From contig JAATFX010000124.1 of the NCBI GenBank assembly GCA_015654925.1, forward strand, positions 1 through 64,000: a DNA stretch of 64,000 nucleotides. The letters run 5' to 3'. Under the pieces are notes generated by a model. That model had not been told where the DNA came from and searched no databases. It worked only from the letters and a program-made list of their open reading frames with translations. Below, in pieces: positions 44,692 to 54,303 of the stretch; positions within the stretch are counted from its first letter, which is position 1, and each line of letters opens with the position of its first letter. Source of the DNA: Enterobacterales bacterium. GTDB taxonomy: Bacteria; Pseudomonadota; Gammaproteobacteria; Enterobacterales; Enterobacteriaceae. Both the position numbers and the translations under genes were made by a program.

Positions 44692-45423
44692 TTATTTACC
44701 GGACTCATCGAGCCATTCGTCATTTTCTTTATCCACCAGCGCCATATAACGTTCGACGGCTTTATTAAACTTCTGCTGCCAGATAGCCCGCGCTTGATCG
44801 AAATCGCGGCTTTTGATGGCCTCGAATAACGCCGCCACATAATTAAGGGCGTCTTTTTCACGGTCGGTATACACAATGCCGGTCAGGTTGTTAAAACGGC
44901 GCACTTCCACCGTGGTTTCGGCAAAATAACGCGCGCACCGCTCAAGACGGCTGGCGGCCACAATGGCTTCCTGAAATTCGAGATCGTTACGGATAGTGGC
45001 CTGCTGGTTGTCCTGCCTGGACAGTTTAACCGCCGCCAGCGACATTCTTTCCAAGGCTTTGAGCTCAGCCGGCGAGGGCAGCGCGGGATGTTTTTGCATC
45101 TCTTTTAGCGCCAGTTCGCCCAATGCCGAGCGGATGGCATACACTTCCAGAACGTTCCTCGGTTCCAGTTTCGCCACCACCGCGCCCCGGTTGGGACGCA
45201 CATCCACCAGTCCTTCCTGGCTAAGCCGGCGCAATGCTTCGCGCACCGGATGGCGGGACAGATTAAGTTCCTCGGTCAATTTTTTTTCAATCAACCGGTC
45301 CCCCGGCTGGAATACCCCCTGGACGATCGCTGAACGAATCTGGTCCGCCGCATGGTCTGAACTGGCCATATTATTAACCGGGACCAGGCCTGCCCGCCTG
45401 GTGACACTTTTTTTTACTGCCAT
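44692..45423 (-). CDS. GntR-family regulator with FCD domain
   Basis: A 243-aa regulator. The GntR winged helix (IEKKLTEELNLSRHPVREAL, then GLVDVRPNRGAVVA) is followed by an all-helical FCD ligand domain. It is convergent with the monooxygenase/importer operon. A 12-base element upstream of its own gene matches one side of the 17-base palindrome in front of that operon, so it likely represses both. The exact start is uncertain; an ATG 18 codons downstream is the alternative. Confidence 0.9.
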   Translation of the reverse strand: MAVKKSVTRRAGLVPVNNMASSDHAADQIRSAIVQGVFQPGDRLIEKKLTEELNLSRHPVREALRRLSQEGLVDVRPNRGAVVAKLEPRNVLEVYAIRSALGELALKEMQKHPALPSPAELKALERMSLAAVKLSRQDNQQATIRNDLEFQEAIVAASRLERCARYFAETTVEVRRFNNLTGIVYTDREKDALNYVAALFEAIKSRDFDQARAIWQQKFNKAVERYMALVDKENDEWLDESGK

Positions 45424-45498
45424 GGGTGGGGAAATCCAGTGAGTTCATTGAGTAGCCAGGAGCATATCATGATGACTTTGCCCAAGGAATAAATAGAT

Positions 45499-45510
45499 GA
45501 TAATCAACAA
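45499..45510. promoter_or_regulatory. GntR operator element upstream of the regulator gene
   Basis: GATAATCAACAA matches the right-hand 12 bases of the palindrome at 39053-39069; its left arm here is degenerate. It lies about 75 bases before the regulator's start. Confidence 0.5.
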
Positions 45511-45661
45511 TCCGCTCCATCATGCCGCCGCCCGGCGGCGAACACGGGGCGCGGCCTGCCCGCGCGGTCGGCGAGGCACCGCACAGGCAGTAACACCGGC
45601 GGCTAAAAAAGAGGTCTAGAATAGGTCCACTAAACGCTTAAGATAATGATAGGAAAAAGGT

Positions 45662-46717
45662 ATGCCCACATTGTATGAGCCCGTTAATATCGGCGCCCTT
45701 GAACTGAGCAATCGTATTGTCATGGCCCCCTTGACCCGGATGCGCTCCGTCGACGAGCGCAGCCCCGGCCCGTTGGCCAAAGAATATTATGTCCAGCGCG
45801 CCAGCGCCGGTCTAATCCTGACCGAAGCCACCTCGGTATCGCCGCAGGGCGTGGGGTATCCCAATACCCCGGGAATCTGGTCGGAAAAACAGGTGGCCGC
45901 CTGGCGCGAGGTGACCGACGCGGTGCATCGGGCCGGGGGGAAAATCGTCATCCAGCTATGGCATGTGGGGCGTATATCCGATCCGGTCTATCTCAACGGC
46001 GAATTGCCGGTGGCCCCGAGCGCCATCGCGCCGGAAGGCCATGTTTCCGTACTGCGGCCGCTGAAACCCTATGAGGTGCCGCGGGCGCTGGCAACGGAAG
46101 AAATCCCCGGGATCGTCGACGATTATCGCCGCGGGGCCGAAAACGCCAAGCGCGCCGGTTTCGACGGGATTGAAATCCATGCGGCAAACGGCTATCTGTT
46201 CGATCAGTTCCTGCATGACGGTTCGAACCAACGCACCGATCAATACGGCGGTTCCATCGCCAACCGGGCGCGTTTCCTTTTGGAAACCGTGGATGCCTTA
46301 TTATCCGTCTGGCCGGCGGACCGGTTCGGCGTGCATCTCAATTTGATGTCCAGCTCCTATTCAATGCATGATTCCAATCCCAGGGACTTGTTCGGATATG
46401 TCGTCAAGGAACTCGATAAACGCCGGCTGGCCTTTATCTTCGCCCGCGAAGCGCTGGATTTCCCGGACCGCATCGGGCCGCAGGTCAGAAAGACCTTCTC
46501 CGGGGCCTGGATTGCCAACGAGGGGTTGACCCAGGCGTCCGCCGAAGCGTTGATTAGCCGAGGCGAGGCCGATGCGGCGGCATTCGGCAATCTCTATATC
46601 GCCAATCCCGATTTGGTGCGGCGGTTTAAGCAGCACGCCGAGCTAAATGCCCTGAATACGGAGACGATTTACGCCGCGGGCGCCACCGGTTATACCGATT
46701 ATCCCGCCCTCCCCTGA
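45662..46717 (+). CDS. nemA: Old yellow enzyme family alkene reductase (NemA-like)
   Basis: A 351-aa FMN-dependent ene-reductase. Motifs include NRIVMAPLTRMRSVD, the substrate-binding segment GKIVIQLWHVGRIS, EIHAANGYLFDQFLHDGSNQ and the late FMN-binding stretch FGNLYIANPDLVRRF. NemA-type enzymes reduce electrophilic alkenes, N-ethylmaleimide and nitro compounds with NADPH. No NemR is adjacent. AGGA lies seven bases before the start. A terminator follows. Neighbouring LLM and DJ-1 genes suggest an electrophile- or quinone-handling cluster, but they are on separate transcripts. Confidence 0.88.
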   Translation: MPTLYEPVNIGALELSNRIVMAPLTRMRSVDERSPGPLAKEYYVQRASAGLILTEATSVSPQGVGYPNTPGIWSEKQVAAWREVTDAVHRAGGKIVIQLWHVGRISDPVYLNGELPVAPSAIAPEGHVSVLRPLKPYEVPRALATEEIPGIVDDYRRGAENAKRAGFDGIEIHAANGYLFDQFLHDGSNQRTDQYGGSIANRARFLLETVDALLSVWPADRFGVHLNLMSSSYSMHDSNPRDLFGYVVKELDKRRLAFIFAREALDFPDRIGPQVRKTFSGAWIANEGLTQASAEALISRGEADAAAFGNLYIANPDLVRRFKQHAELNALNTETIYAAGATGYTDYPALP

Positions 46718-46827
46718 CGGCCCGGGAGCCGGCGTCGGGGGGTAGCGACGGCGCGCAGGCACGCGGCCAGGGTCTCCGGGCGCGGTTTGGCGGTCTATTG
46801 AACCAGGCAAAGTTGATCCAGGCAAAA

Positions 46828-46858
46828 CCCGCTTCGGTTACTGAAGCGGGCTTTTTTT
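46828..46858. terminator. Bidirectional intrinsic terminator
   Basis: Arms CCCGCTTC and GAAGCGGG flank a seven-base loop. On the plus strand the hairpin is followed by C and seven T, ending the nemA transcript. On the minus strand four T follow, so it can also end the convergent luciferase-like gene. Confidence 0.88.
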
Positions 46859-46885
46859 GCCGTCAGCGGCCGCGCACGCGGTTAT

Positions 46886-47908
46886 TCAGCGCCAGCCCAG
46901 GGCGGGAGCGATCTGGGTCAGGATAGCCTCTATCACATGGGCGTTGTAGTCGACGCCCAATTGGTTGGGCACGGTCAACAGCAGCGTGTCGGCCTCGGCT
47001 ATCGCCTCGTCCCGCGCGAGCTGCTCGATCAGCACATCCGGTTCGGCGGCGTAACTGCGCCCGAAGATCGCCCGGGTCTTCTCGTCGAGAAAACCGATCT
47101 GGTCGCCTTCGCGGCCGCTATTGCCGAAATACGCGCGATCCCGCTCATCCACCAGCGCGAAAATGCTGCGGCTCACCGACACGCGCGGCGCGCGGGCGTG
47201 GCCGGCGTCCCGCCATGCCGCACGGTAGGCCCGGATCTGCTTGGCCTGCTGGATATGGAAAGGTTCCCCGGTTTCATCGTCCTTGAGCGTCGAACTTTGC
47301 AGGTTCATCCCCAGCTGCGCGGCCCAGACCGCGGTGGCATTCGAGCCCGCGCCCCACCAGATCCGCTCGCGCAGGCCGGCGGAAAACGGCTCAAGGCGCA
47401 AGAGGCCGGGGGGGTTCGGGAACATCGGCTGCGGGTTGGGCTGGGCGAAACCCTCGCCGCGCAGGACATCGAGCAGCGCCTCGGTATGGCGCCGGGCCAT
47501 GTCGGCGTCCGTCTCCCCTTCGGCGGGCTGGTAGCCGAAATAGCGCCAGCCCTCGATCACCTGCTCGGGCGAACCGCGGCTGATGCCGAGCTGCAGGCGC
47601 CCGCCCGAGATCAGGTCGGCCGCGCCCGCGTCTTCGGCCATGTACAGGGGGTTTTCATAGCGCATGTCGATAACCCCGGTGCCGATCTCGATACTGCGGG
47701 TCCTGGCGCCGACGGCGGCCAGCAGGGCAAAGGGGGAACTAAGCTGGCGGGCGAAATGATGCACCCGGAAATAAGCGCCGTCCGCCCCCAGCTCCTCCGC
47801 GGCCACGGCGAGATCGATGGATTGCAACAGCGCGTCGGCGGCCGAGCGGGTTGCCGATTGCGGCGAAGGCGTCCAATGGCCAAACGACAGAAATCCAATC
47901 TTCTTCAT
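46886..47908 (-). CDS. Luciferase-like flavin-dependent oxidoreductase 2
   Basis: A 340-aa LLM-class protein: [11 protein letters not shown] at the start, [20 protein letters not shown], and [19 protein letters not shown]. It is related to but clearly different from the other luciferase-like protein in this window. No flavin reductase is encoded beside it, so it may use F420-independent free FMNH2 from elsewhere or serve another redox role. AAGGA lies nine bases before its ATG. A small reading frame of 49 codons ends 15 bases upstream. Confidence 0.85.
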   Translation of the reverse strand: MKKIGFLSFGHWTPSPQSATRSAADALLQSIDLAVAAEELGADGAYFRVHHFARQLSSPFALLAAVGARTRSIEIGTGVIDMRYENPLYMAEDAGAADLISGGRLQLGISRGSPEQVIEGWRYFGYQPAEGETDADMARRHTEALLDVLRGEGFAQPNPQPMFPNPPGLLRLEPFSAGLRERIWWGAGSNATAVWAAQLGMNLQSSTLKDDETGEPFHIQQAKQIRAYRAAWRDAGHARAPRVSVSRSIFALVDERDRAYFGNSGREGDQIGFLDEKTRAIFGRSYAAEPDVLIEQLARDEAIAEADTLLLTVPNQLGVDYNAHVIEAILTQIAPALGWR

Positions 47909-47923
47909 GGCGTATTTATCCTT

Positions 47924-48073
47924 CTATTCAGGATGGCGGCCCCATAGGTCGCCAAGATCGTCCAGCAGTGCCTGGAGGACGCGGATATCACTACTTGCAA
48001 ACGCTATAATAACCCCTTCCTGGTTTTTGGCATCCACCGCGCCGAAAAACCATGCCGGCCGCGCCGCCGGCAT
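47924..48073 (-). CDS. Possible small gene or gene remnant (49 aa)
   Basis: A minus-strand ATG reading frame whose text looks protein-like: [20 protein letters not shown] and then [18 protein letters not shown] before TAG. It ends 15 bases before the luciferase-like gene on the same strand, as an operon member or leader would. GGGGG lies right against the start, which is not a good ribosome site. I do not recognise a family. It may be the surviving C-terminus of a larger gene. Confidence 0.35.
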   Translation of the reverse strand: MPAARPAWFFGAVDAKNQEGVIIAFASSDIRVLQALLDDLGDLWGRHPE

Positions 48074-48263
48074 CCCCCATCGCCCCCATGGCGTGATTAT
48101 CCGCGGTCTGAAGCGTGGTTCGGCCCGTGGTATTTTATCCGCCGATAGGTTATTTTTATCACAGACTGCCTGGTTTATAACCGCATCGCTTCATGTCGTC
48201 GGCAGCCTATCTGGCATGGTTTGTACGTCAATGCCCCCCGCACCTACCCAGAGGACCCTCATC

Positions 48264-48833
48264 ATGACCAACAAAAAAATACTGATGCTGATCGGCGATT
48301 ACGTTGAAGATTATGAAACCATGGTGCCTTTCCAGGCGTTGCAAATGGTCGGCCATCGCGTCGATGCCGTCTGTCCCGATAAAAATAAAGGCGACTATGT
48401 ATTGACCGCGATTCATGATTTCGACGGCGCGCAAACCTACAGCGAAAAGCCCGGACATCGTTTTGTACTCAATGCCGACTTTGCCCACGCCCGGGCCCAG
48501 GACTATGACGCCCTGGTGATCCCCGGAGGGCGGGCGCCGGAATATCTGCGTTTGAATCCGCAGGTCATCAAACTGGTGCAGGATTTCGACGCCGCCGGCA
48601 AACCTATCGCCGCCGTCTGCCACGGCCCGCAGATATTGGCGGCGGCCGGCGTGCTCAAGGGGCGAACCTGCAGCGCCTACCCCGCCTGCGCGCCCGAAGT
48701 GCGCCTGGCCGGCGGTGAATTCGCCGATATCGGCATCGACCAGGCTTATGTCGACGGGAACCTGGTCACGGCGCCGGCCTGGCCGGCCCATCCGCAATGG
48801 CTGGCAAAATTCCTTGAACTGCTGGAGAAATAA
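48264..48833 (+). CDS. DJ-1/PfpI-family protein
   Basis: A 189-aa protein of the DJ-1/PfpI glutamine amidotransferase-like superfamily. The nucleophile elbow is [14 protein letters not shown] with Cys and His, and a family Glu lies in [10 protein letters not shown]. Relatives are glyoxalases/deglycase-like proteins, amidases or stress proteins. The start is the ATG at 48264 with GAGGA eight bases upstream; the long upstream open frame overlaps the divergent luciferase-like gene and looks non-coding. Confidence 0.88.
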   Translation: MTNKKILMLIGDYVEDYETMVPFQALQMVGHRVDAVCPDKNKGDYVLTAIHDFDGAQTYSEKPGHRFVLNADFAHARAQDYDALVIPGGRAPEYLRLNPQVIKLVQDFDAAGKPIAAVCHGPQILAAAGVLKGRTCSAYPACAPEVRLAGGEFADIGIDQAYVDGNLVTAPAWPAHPQWLAKFLELLEK

Positions 48834-48987
48834 TTTTCTCCCCGTCAATCGGGACGAGCGGCATTAACGCGCACGGTTAACGCACAACAACGGTGCCACG
48901 CACCGTTTTCGCGCACCCGGACCGCCCCGGTTCCAGCCCGCCGCCCCTGCTGACGCGGACCGTCGATTGGCATCGGTCTTGCATACG

Positions 48988-49001
48988 CTTGTATATACAA
49001 G
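48988..49001. promoter_or_regulatory. HutC-like operator A
   Basis: Perfect 14-base palindrome CTTGTATATACAAG, 50 bases before the start of the importer's binding protein gene. The same sequence recurs at 57423 and, imperfectly, at 57616 by the GntR/UTRA regulator gene. Confidence 0.8.
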
Positions 49002-49051
49002 GACAGACATCAGCATCTTTTTTCCCGCACAACCTCTTGAAGGAAACCGCC

Positions 49052-50038
49052 ATGATTTCATACCGAGCTTTGCAAAAATCCCTGGTCGTCACGTTCTGTT
49101 CCGGGCTGCTGATGACATCAATGAGTTTTGCGGCCGCGCCGGAACCCGGCGCCGTCAAAATGGGGGTCGAACCCTGGCTGGGGTATGGCCAGTGGCACGT
49201 GGCCAATCATTACGGCATGTTTAAAAAACACGGTCTTGAACAGGTTGAGGTGATTAACTTCGCTGAAGATAAAGATATCAATGCCGCATTGGCCAGCGGC
49301 CAGATCGATGCCGCCAATATCGCCACCCATACCGCCATGGGGATGATCGCGGCGGGGCTGCCGGTTAAAGTGGTGCTGCTGCTCGATCAAAGCCGAACCG
49401 CGGATGCCATGCTCACCGGCAGTAGCATCGCCAGCCTTAAGGATCTCAAAGGCAAAAGCGTCGCGTATGAGGAAGGCACCACCAGCGACATCCTGCTGCA
49501 CAGCGCCCTCTCCTCCGCCGGCCTGACCATCAAGGATATCAAGCCCGTTCCCATGCCCGCCTCGTCCGCCGGCACCGCCCTGATTGCCAAACGCGTCGAT
49601 GCGGCGGTGACCTATGAGCCCTATCTCTCGGTGGCCAAAAAAAATGACCCCTCGGTGCGGATGCTGTATAGCGGCCAGAACGATCCCGGCTTGATCAGCG
49701 ACGTCCTGGTGGTGCGCGACGACGTGCTGAAAAACCGCCCCGGCCAGGTCGCCGCCCTGATCGCCACCTGGGACGAGGCGCTCGCCCACTACAATGGCAA
49801 CACCCAAACCGACCGGGCGATTATCGCCAAAGAAGTGGGCGCCACCGCGGACGATCTCAATAGCGCCTTCGACGGCGTTAAATATTACACCCTGGCGGAA
49901 AACAAACAGGTGCTGGGCAATGAATTCAGTAATGCGACCTTCCAGCACGTACTGAAAGCGGCGACGGACGCCGGCATTATCACCGCCCCCGTGACGGCCG
50001 CCCAGGTGATAGACGCCAGCTTCGTCAACGCGGAATAA
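49052..50038 (+). CDS. Substrate-binding protein of a taurine/nitrate-type ABC importer
   Basis: A 328-aa periplasmic binding protein of the NrtA/SsuA/TauA superfamily. A signal peptide ends near SFAAA, followed by KMGVEPWLGYGQWHVAN and LKGKSVAYEEGTTSDI. Relatives bind sulfonates, nitrate, taurine or aromatic acids. The ATG at 49052 has GAAGGA seven bases upstream; the open frame extends 53 codons further but covers the operator and lacks family resemblance. It begins the operator-controlled operon running to 56060. Confidence 0.88.
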   Translation: MISYRALQKSLVVTFCSGLLMTSMSFAAAPEPGAVKMGVEPWLGYGQWHVANHYGMFKKHGLEQVEVINFAEDKDINAALASGQIDAANIATHTAMGMIAAGLPVKVVLLLDQSRTADAMLTGSSIASLKDLKGKSVAYEEGTTSDILLHSALSSAGLTIKDIKPVPMPASSAGTALIAKRVDAAVTYEPYLSVAKKNDPSVRMLYSGQNDPGLISDVLVVRDDVLKNRPGQVAALIATWDEALAHYNGNTQTDRAIIAKEVGATADDLNSAFDGVKYYTLAENKQVLGNEFSNATFQHVLKAATDAGIITAPVTAAQVIDASFVNAE

Positions 50039-50056
50039 ATAAAAGGTTCCGGGCTC

Positions 50057-50902
50057 ATGAGTGTATCCAAAATGACGGACGCAGCCCCTGCGCCGCGGCC
50101 GCGTAAGCGCCGGCTGGGTTTGCTGACCATCGGGCGCGCGCCGACGCGCGGACAGTTTGTCGGTATCTCGGTCACGGTGTTTGTGCTGCTGATCGCCGCA
50201 TGGTGGGCGGCCACCAGCAGCGGCGCCATACCGGCGCTGTTTTTACCGGGCCTCGATCGGGTATGGCAACGCATGGCGGCGCTGGCGGCGGAGGGAACCC
50301 TGGCCAGCGATATCGAAAGCAGTCTGTATCGCATCGCCATCGCTTTTGTCATCTCCTCGGTGATGTCCATCGTCATCGGCGCCCTGGCCGGCTGTTACGG
50401 CCTGTTCAAAGCCATCGTCGAACCCCTGGTGGATTTTATCCGCTATATGCCGGTGGTGGCGTTCGTGCCGCTGACCATCCTGTGGACCGGTACCGACGAT
50501 TTCCAAAAATTCCTGGTCATCTGGATCGGCACGTTTTTCCAGCAGGTATTGATGATGATCGATGCGGTCAAACGCGTGCCGTCCGATTTTGTCGGTCTGG
50601 GGCGCACGCTCGGCATGCCGGATCGCGCCATTATGCTGAAGATCGTGCTGCCCGCCGCCATGCCGGCGATCTGGGACGCATTGCGCATCAGCCTCGGCTG
50701 GGCCTGGACCTGGCTGGTGCTGGCGGAATTGGTGGCCTCCACCTCCGGCCTGGGCTATCGCATCGTGGTGTCGCAGCGCTATTTCCAGACCGACACCATT
50801 ATCGGCTACATCCTGCTGCTGGGTTTCCTCGGCCTTATCACCGATCAGGTGATGCGCGCCGCGGAACGCGTGCTGTTTCGTTACAACCGGAGGCGCGGCT
50901 AA
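50057..50902 (+). CDS. ABC importer permease (SsuC/TauC type)
   Basis: A 281-aa inner-membrane permease of the SsuC/TauC/NrtB family, with a basic cytoplasmic N-terminus and about six membrane segments. Its EAA loop is PSDFVGLGRTLGMPDRAIML. Its TAA shares two bases with the ATPase start (TAATG). Confidence 0.9.
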   Translation: MSVSKMTDAAPAPRPRKRRLGLLTIGRAPTRGQFVGISVTVFVLLIAAWWAATSSGAIPALFLPGLDRVWQRMAALAAEGTLASDIESSLYRIAIAFVISSVMSIVIGALAGCYGLFKAIVEPLVDFIRYMPVVAFVPLTILWTGTDDFQKFLVIWIGTFFQQVLMMIDAVKRVPSDFVGLGRTLGMPDRAIMLKIVLPAAMPAIWDALRISLGWAWTWLVLAELVASTSGLGYRIVVSQRYFQTDTIIGYILLLGFLGLITDQVMRAAERVLFRYNRRRG

Positions 50903-51663
50903 TGGCGACGCTATCGCTGCATCAATTGGAAAAAAGTTATCCGCTGGGGAAAAGCCGCCACCAGGTGATCAAGGGTATCGACCTGACGCTCAACGATAAT
51001 GAATTCGTGTCCATCGTCGGCTCGTCGGGCTGCGGCAAAAGCACGCTGTTATCCATTGCGGCCGGATTGGAGGAGTTTGACGCCGGCGATGTCCGCGTCG
51101 ACGGCCGATCCATCACCGGCCCGGGGATTGACCGCGGCGTGGTGTTCCAGTCCTATACGCTGCTGCCCTGGCTGACCGCCCGCCAGAATATCGAGTTCGC
51201 CTTGAAGGCGGCGGGTACCCCCGGTCGCCATTGCCGCGATATCGCCCAGCAACACCTCGAACTGGTCAAGCTGGGCCAGTCCGGCGACAGCTGGCCGGGG
51301 GAATTGTCCGGCGGCATGAAACAGCGGGTGGCGATTGCCCGCGCGCTGTCCTATCGGCCGAAAATTTTGCTGATGGACGAACCGTTCGGCGCGCTGGATG
51401 CGATGACCCGTCATCAAATGCAGCAATTGCTGATCGAGATCTGGGAAAAACATCGCCTGACCGTGATGTTTGTGACCCATGATATCGAGGAAGCGGTCTG
51501 GTTGTCGGACCGCATCGTGGTGATGGGGCAAGGCGTGATCGACGATGCCTTTGATGTCAGGCTGGCGCGGCCCCGCCACGAAGAAATGAACCGCGACCCG
51601 GAGTTTATCAATTTGCAACATCTGGTGCTGGATCGCATCCGCCATCCGGCCATGTCCGTCTAA
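50902..51663 (+). CDS. ABC importer ATPase (SsuB/TauB type)
   Basis: A 253-aa ATPase: Walker A GSSGCGKSTL, Q-loop VVFQSYTLLPW, signature LSGGMKQR, Walker B ILLMDEPFGALDAMTR and switch FVTHDIEEA. The start at 50902 is set by overlap with the permease stop. The HisD-like gene follows after 17 bases. Confidence 0.92.
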   Translation: MATLSLHQLEKSYPLGKSRHQVIKGIDLTLNDNEFVSIVGSSGCGKSTLLSIAAGLEEFDAGDVRVDGRSITGPGIDRGVVFQSYTLLPWLTARQNIEFALKAAGTPGRHCRDIAQQHLELVKLGQSGDSWPGELSGGMKQRVAIARALSYRPKILLMDEPFGALDAMTRHQMQQLLIEIWEKHRLTVMFVTHDIEEAVWLSDRIVVMGQGVIDDAFDVRLARPRHEEMNRDPEFINLQHLVLDRIRHPAMSV

Positions 51664-51680
51664 GTCAGGGAATTATTGCC

Positions 51681-53009
51681 ATGTCCGTTATCTTTCACGA
51701 CCTCTCCGGCAGCGATGTATTACCGGATGCTTTATTTAAACGCACTGAAACCGATCTGTCCTTTTTCAGCGAACGGGTCGCGCCCATTATCGAGGCGGTA
51801 AAAACCGAAGGGGACGCCGCGCTGATCCGTTTTGCCCGCAGTTTTGACGCGGTAGCGCCGGAAACCTTCGCCCTGCGCGCCGAAGAAAGCGAGTTCGAGC
51901 AGGCCTTCGCGCGCATCGATCCGGAGGTGATCGCGGCCATCCGTTTTGCAGCGGGCAATATCCGCGCCTTCCATGAAGCGCAGAAACCGGAAGAGATGTG
52001 GCTCAAGGAGATGCAGCCCGGCGCCTTTGCCGGCGATCGCCATGTGCCGATCGATGCCGTCGCCTGCTACGTACCGCGCGGCAAAGGGTCGTTTCCCAGC
52101 GTGCTGTTGATGACCACCATCCCCGCCATCGTGGCCGGCGTGCCCCGGCCGATAGTGATCACCCCGCCGGGACCGGACGGCAAGGTGGATGATGCGACGC
52201 TGGTGGCCGCCCGTATCGTCGGCATCAGCGAAATCTATAAATGCGGCGGCGCCCAGGGGGTAGCGGCCGTGGCCTACGGCACCGAAACCGTGCCCAAATG
52301 CCTGAAGATCGTCGGCCCCGGCAGTCCGTGGGTGGTGGCCGCCAAGCGCCAGCTGACCCATCTTATCGACCCCGGCGTGCCCGCCGGTCCCAGCGAAAGT
52401 ATTATTCTGGCCGACGACAATGCCAACGGCGCCCTGGCGGCGCTCGATCTGATTATCGAATCCGAGCACGGCCCCGATTCGTCCGCCTGGCTGGTGACTT
52501 CCAGCCGGCGCGTCGCCGAACAGGCGATCAAGGTATTGCCGACGCTTTGGGCCAAGCTGGATGCGCAGCGGGCCGACTTCTCGCGCCGGGTATTGTGCGG
52601 CGAGCACGGGGGCATCGTCCTGACCCGCGACTTTGAGACCGCCGTCGCGTTCGTCAACCGCTATGCGCCCGAACATCTGGAGATCCTGGCCGATGAACCG
52701 ATGGCGGTCATGACCAGGATTCGCAACGCGGGGGAAATTCTGCTGGGCAACCATACGCCGGTCACCTTGGGGAATTTCGTGCTCGGACCCAATGCGGTGC
52801 TGCCCACCAACGGCGCGGCCAAAACCGCAGGCCCCCTGTCGGTCTTCGATTATATGAAGCGCATCTCCATTGGTTACGTGACCGCCGCCGGCTATGACAA
52901 CCTGGCCGTCAAGGCCAAGCGTTTCGCCGAATATGAAGGTTTTACCGGCCACGCGCTGGCCGTTTCCGCGCTGAGGCAACAATTCCTCAAGGGTGAAACC
53001 GATGTCTGA
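51681..53009 (+). CDS. Histidinol dehydrogenase-like NAD-dependent dehydrogenase
   Basis: A 442-aa HisD-family enzyme. Family stretches are [39 protein letters not shown], the zinc and catalytic region [14 protein letters not shown], and [10 protein letters not shown] near residue 330. True HisD belongs to the his operon; this copy lies in an importer operon, so it probably oxidises a primary alcohol to the acid in catabolism. Relatives such as HpsN do this for the sulfonate 2,3-dihydroxypropanesulfonate, and the taurine-type importer beside it makes a sulfonate or other charged alcohol plausible. It overlaps the following gene by eight bases. Confidence 0.88.
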   Translation: MSVIFHDLSGSDVLPDALFKRTETDLSFFSERVAPIIEAVKTEGDAALIRFARSFDAVAPETFALRAEESEFEQAFARIDPEVIAAIRFAAGNIRAFHEAQKPEEMWLKEMQPGAFAGDRHVPIDAVACYVPRGKGSFPSVLLMTTIPAIVAGVPRPIVITPPGPDGKVDDATLVAARIVGISEIYKCGGAQGVAAVAYGTETVPKCLKIVGPGSPWVVAAKRQLTHLIDPGVPAGPSESIILADDNANGALAALDLIIESEHGPDSSAWLVTSSRRVAEQAIKVLPTLWAKLDAQRADFSRRVLCGEHGGIVLTRDFETAVAFVNRYAPEHLEILADEPMAVMTRIRNAGEILLGNHTPVTLGNFVLGPNAVLPTNGAAKTAGPLSVFDYMKRISIGYVTAAGYDNLAVKAKRFAEYEGFTGHALAVSALRQQFLKGETDV

Positions 53010-54303
53010 AGACGCGAAAGCGCCGTACGCCGCCCAGGCCAGGGCGTTGGCCAAAGCCGGCGACTGGACGGGGGCCGGCGACCGGCTCAGCCGGTTAATC
53101 GCTCAAATCACCGCGACGCCGGTGCTGGGCTTGACGATTAACCGCGATCAATACAGCCTCAATTCCCTTAACGGCCAGGTGCAACTGGCGGACAACCGCA
53201 CGCTGTTTTTTAAGTATCACCATGAAGACGGCGAAGACCAGACCATTGAGGAGTATTACCGCGCCGGCTTGCTGCGCGATGCGGGGTTCCGGGTGGACGT
53301 GCCGCTTTATGCCTGCGGCGAGCCCGGCCGGCAAATTCTGCTGTATGCCCTGCGCAGCGATAAGCGGCTGGCGGAAGTCTGCCACGATATCGAAGATCGC
53401 CTGGACTGGCGGCATATGGACGCGGTGGTGGACGCCCAGCAGCGGGCGGACCGGGCGCTATGGGCCTGTTGCCGGCCGACGCTGGTACCGGGCAGCCGGG
53501 AAAGCGTGGTCAAGGAACCGATACACCAGCTGTTTTATCACCGGCTGGTTTCCCCGGGCGAACCGGCGGGCCTGGGCGGGCGGGTAAAGCAATTTTACGT
53601 CGATAAAGATTTTCAACTGGCGCAGGAATGCATCCCCTGGCGGGACCTGAGCCGCTTGCAGTGGGAAATCAACGGCGTGGTTTATCCCCATACCCTGGAG
53701 CAACTGTTCCTGGAAGCCGGCGCGCGGCTGGAACCGGCGGCCCTGGCCGGACACGGGGCGCTCACCGCCCATGGCGATGCGCATAATGCCAACGTCTGGT
53801 TCGATACCCGCGGCGGGCAACCCGAGCTGGTGAGTTTCGACCCCGCCTTTGCCGGCAGCGCGATCCCGGCGCTGCTGGCCGAGATCAAGGCTACCTTCCA
53901 CAATATTTTCGCCCATCCCTGCTGGCTGTATGAGCCGGAACGCGCGGCGCAGCGCTACCAGGTATCGGTGACCCGGCAAGGGGATCGGCTGAAGGTCACC
54001 CACGACTGGCAGCTTACGCCGCTGCGCCGGGCGTTTCTCGCTAGCAAGGGGACGTGGTACTGGCGGCCCCTGCTGGCGGAACTGCAACAACGCGGCTGGC
54101 TGCCGGGGCATTGGCAGCGCATCGTCAGGCTGGCGATGTTCTGCTGCCCGACCCTGGTGCTGGATCTGCGGGCCGGCGGCCATAGCGGACACACGCCGGC
54201 CAGCTCGGCCCTGGGCCTGGCGCTGGCGATTATGCTGGGCAGCGGCGGCGGGGATGATTTCACCCGCTGGCTCGACGATTTGGTGGGGGAGGCGCAACCA
54301 TGA
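53002..54303 (+). CDS. APH-fold phosphotransferase-like protein of unknown substrate
   Basis: A 433-aa protein I do not recognise as a named family. Its middle carries ALTAHGDAHNANVWF, matching the catalytic HGDxHxxN motif of aminoglycoside phosphotransferase / choline kinase-like kinases. VSFDPAFAG follows where the metal-binding Asp is expected. The N-terminal part has YSLNSLNGQVQLADNRTLFF and a lysine in FFKYHHEDG, a candidate nucleotide-lobe lysine. The extra C-terminal 130 residues are unusual for a small-molecule kinase. Start ATG 53002 overlaps the HisD-like stop; a GTG three codons earlier is possible. ATGA overlap with the next gene shows tight coupling. It may phosphorylate the imported alcohol or an intermediate. 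Confidence 0.75.
   Translation: MSEDAKAPYAAQARALAKAGDWTGAGDRLSRLIAQITATPVLGLTINRDQYSLNSLNGQVQLADNRTLFFKYHHEDGEDQTIEEYYRAGLLRDAGFRVDVPLYACGEPGRQILLYALRSDKRLAEVCHDIEDRLDWRHMDAVVDAQQRADRALWACCRPTLVPGSRESVVKEPIHQLFYHRLVSPGEPAGLGGRVKQFYVDKDFQLAQECIPWRDLSRLQWEINGVVYPHTLEQLFLEAGARLEPAALAGHGALTAHGDAHNANVWFDTRGGQPELVSFDPAFAGSAIPALLAEIKATFHNIFAHPCWLYEPERAAQRYQVSVTRQGDRLKVTHDWQLTPLRRAFLASKGTWYWRPLLAELQQRGWLPGHWQRIVRLAMFCCPTLVLDLRAGGHSGHTPASSALGLALAIMLGSGGGDDFTRWLDDLVGEAQP

Noticed and set aside
45610-45640. GGTCTAGAATAGGTCC upstream of the NemA-like gene, compared with a NemR-type operator
   Set aside because: The arms do not form a proper inverted repeat and no NemR gene is in the window.
47817-48263. 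N-terminal extension of the DJ-1/PfpI protein
   Set aside because: It overlaps the divergent luciferase-like gene and its promoter; the ATG at 48264 has a good ribosome site.
51732-53054. 440-codon minus-strand frame opposite the HisD-like gene
   Set aside because: Antisense shadow with His/Gly/Arg-rich text and no domain.
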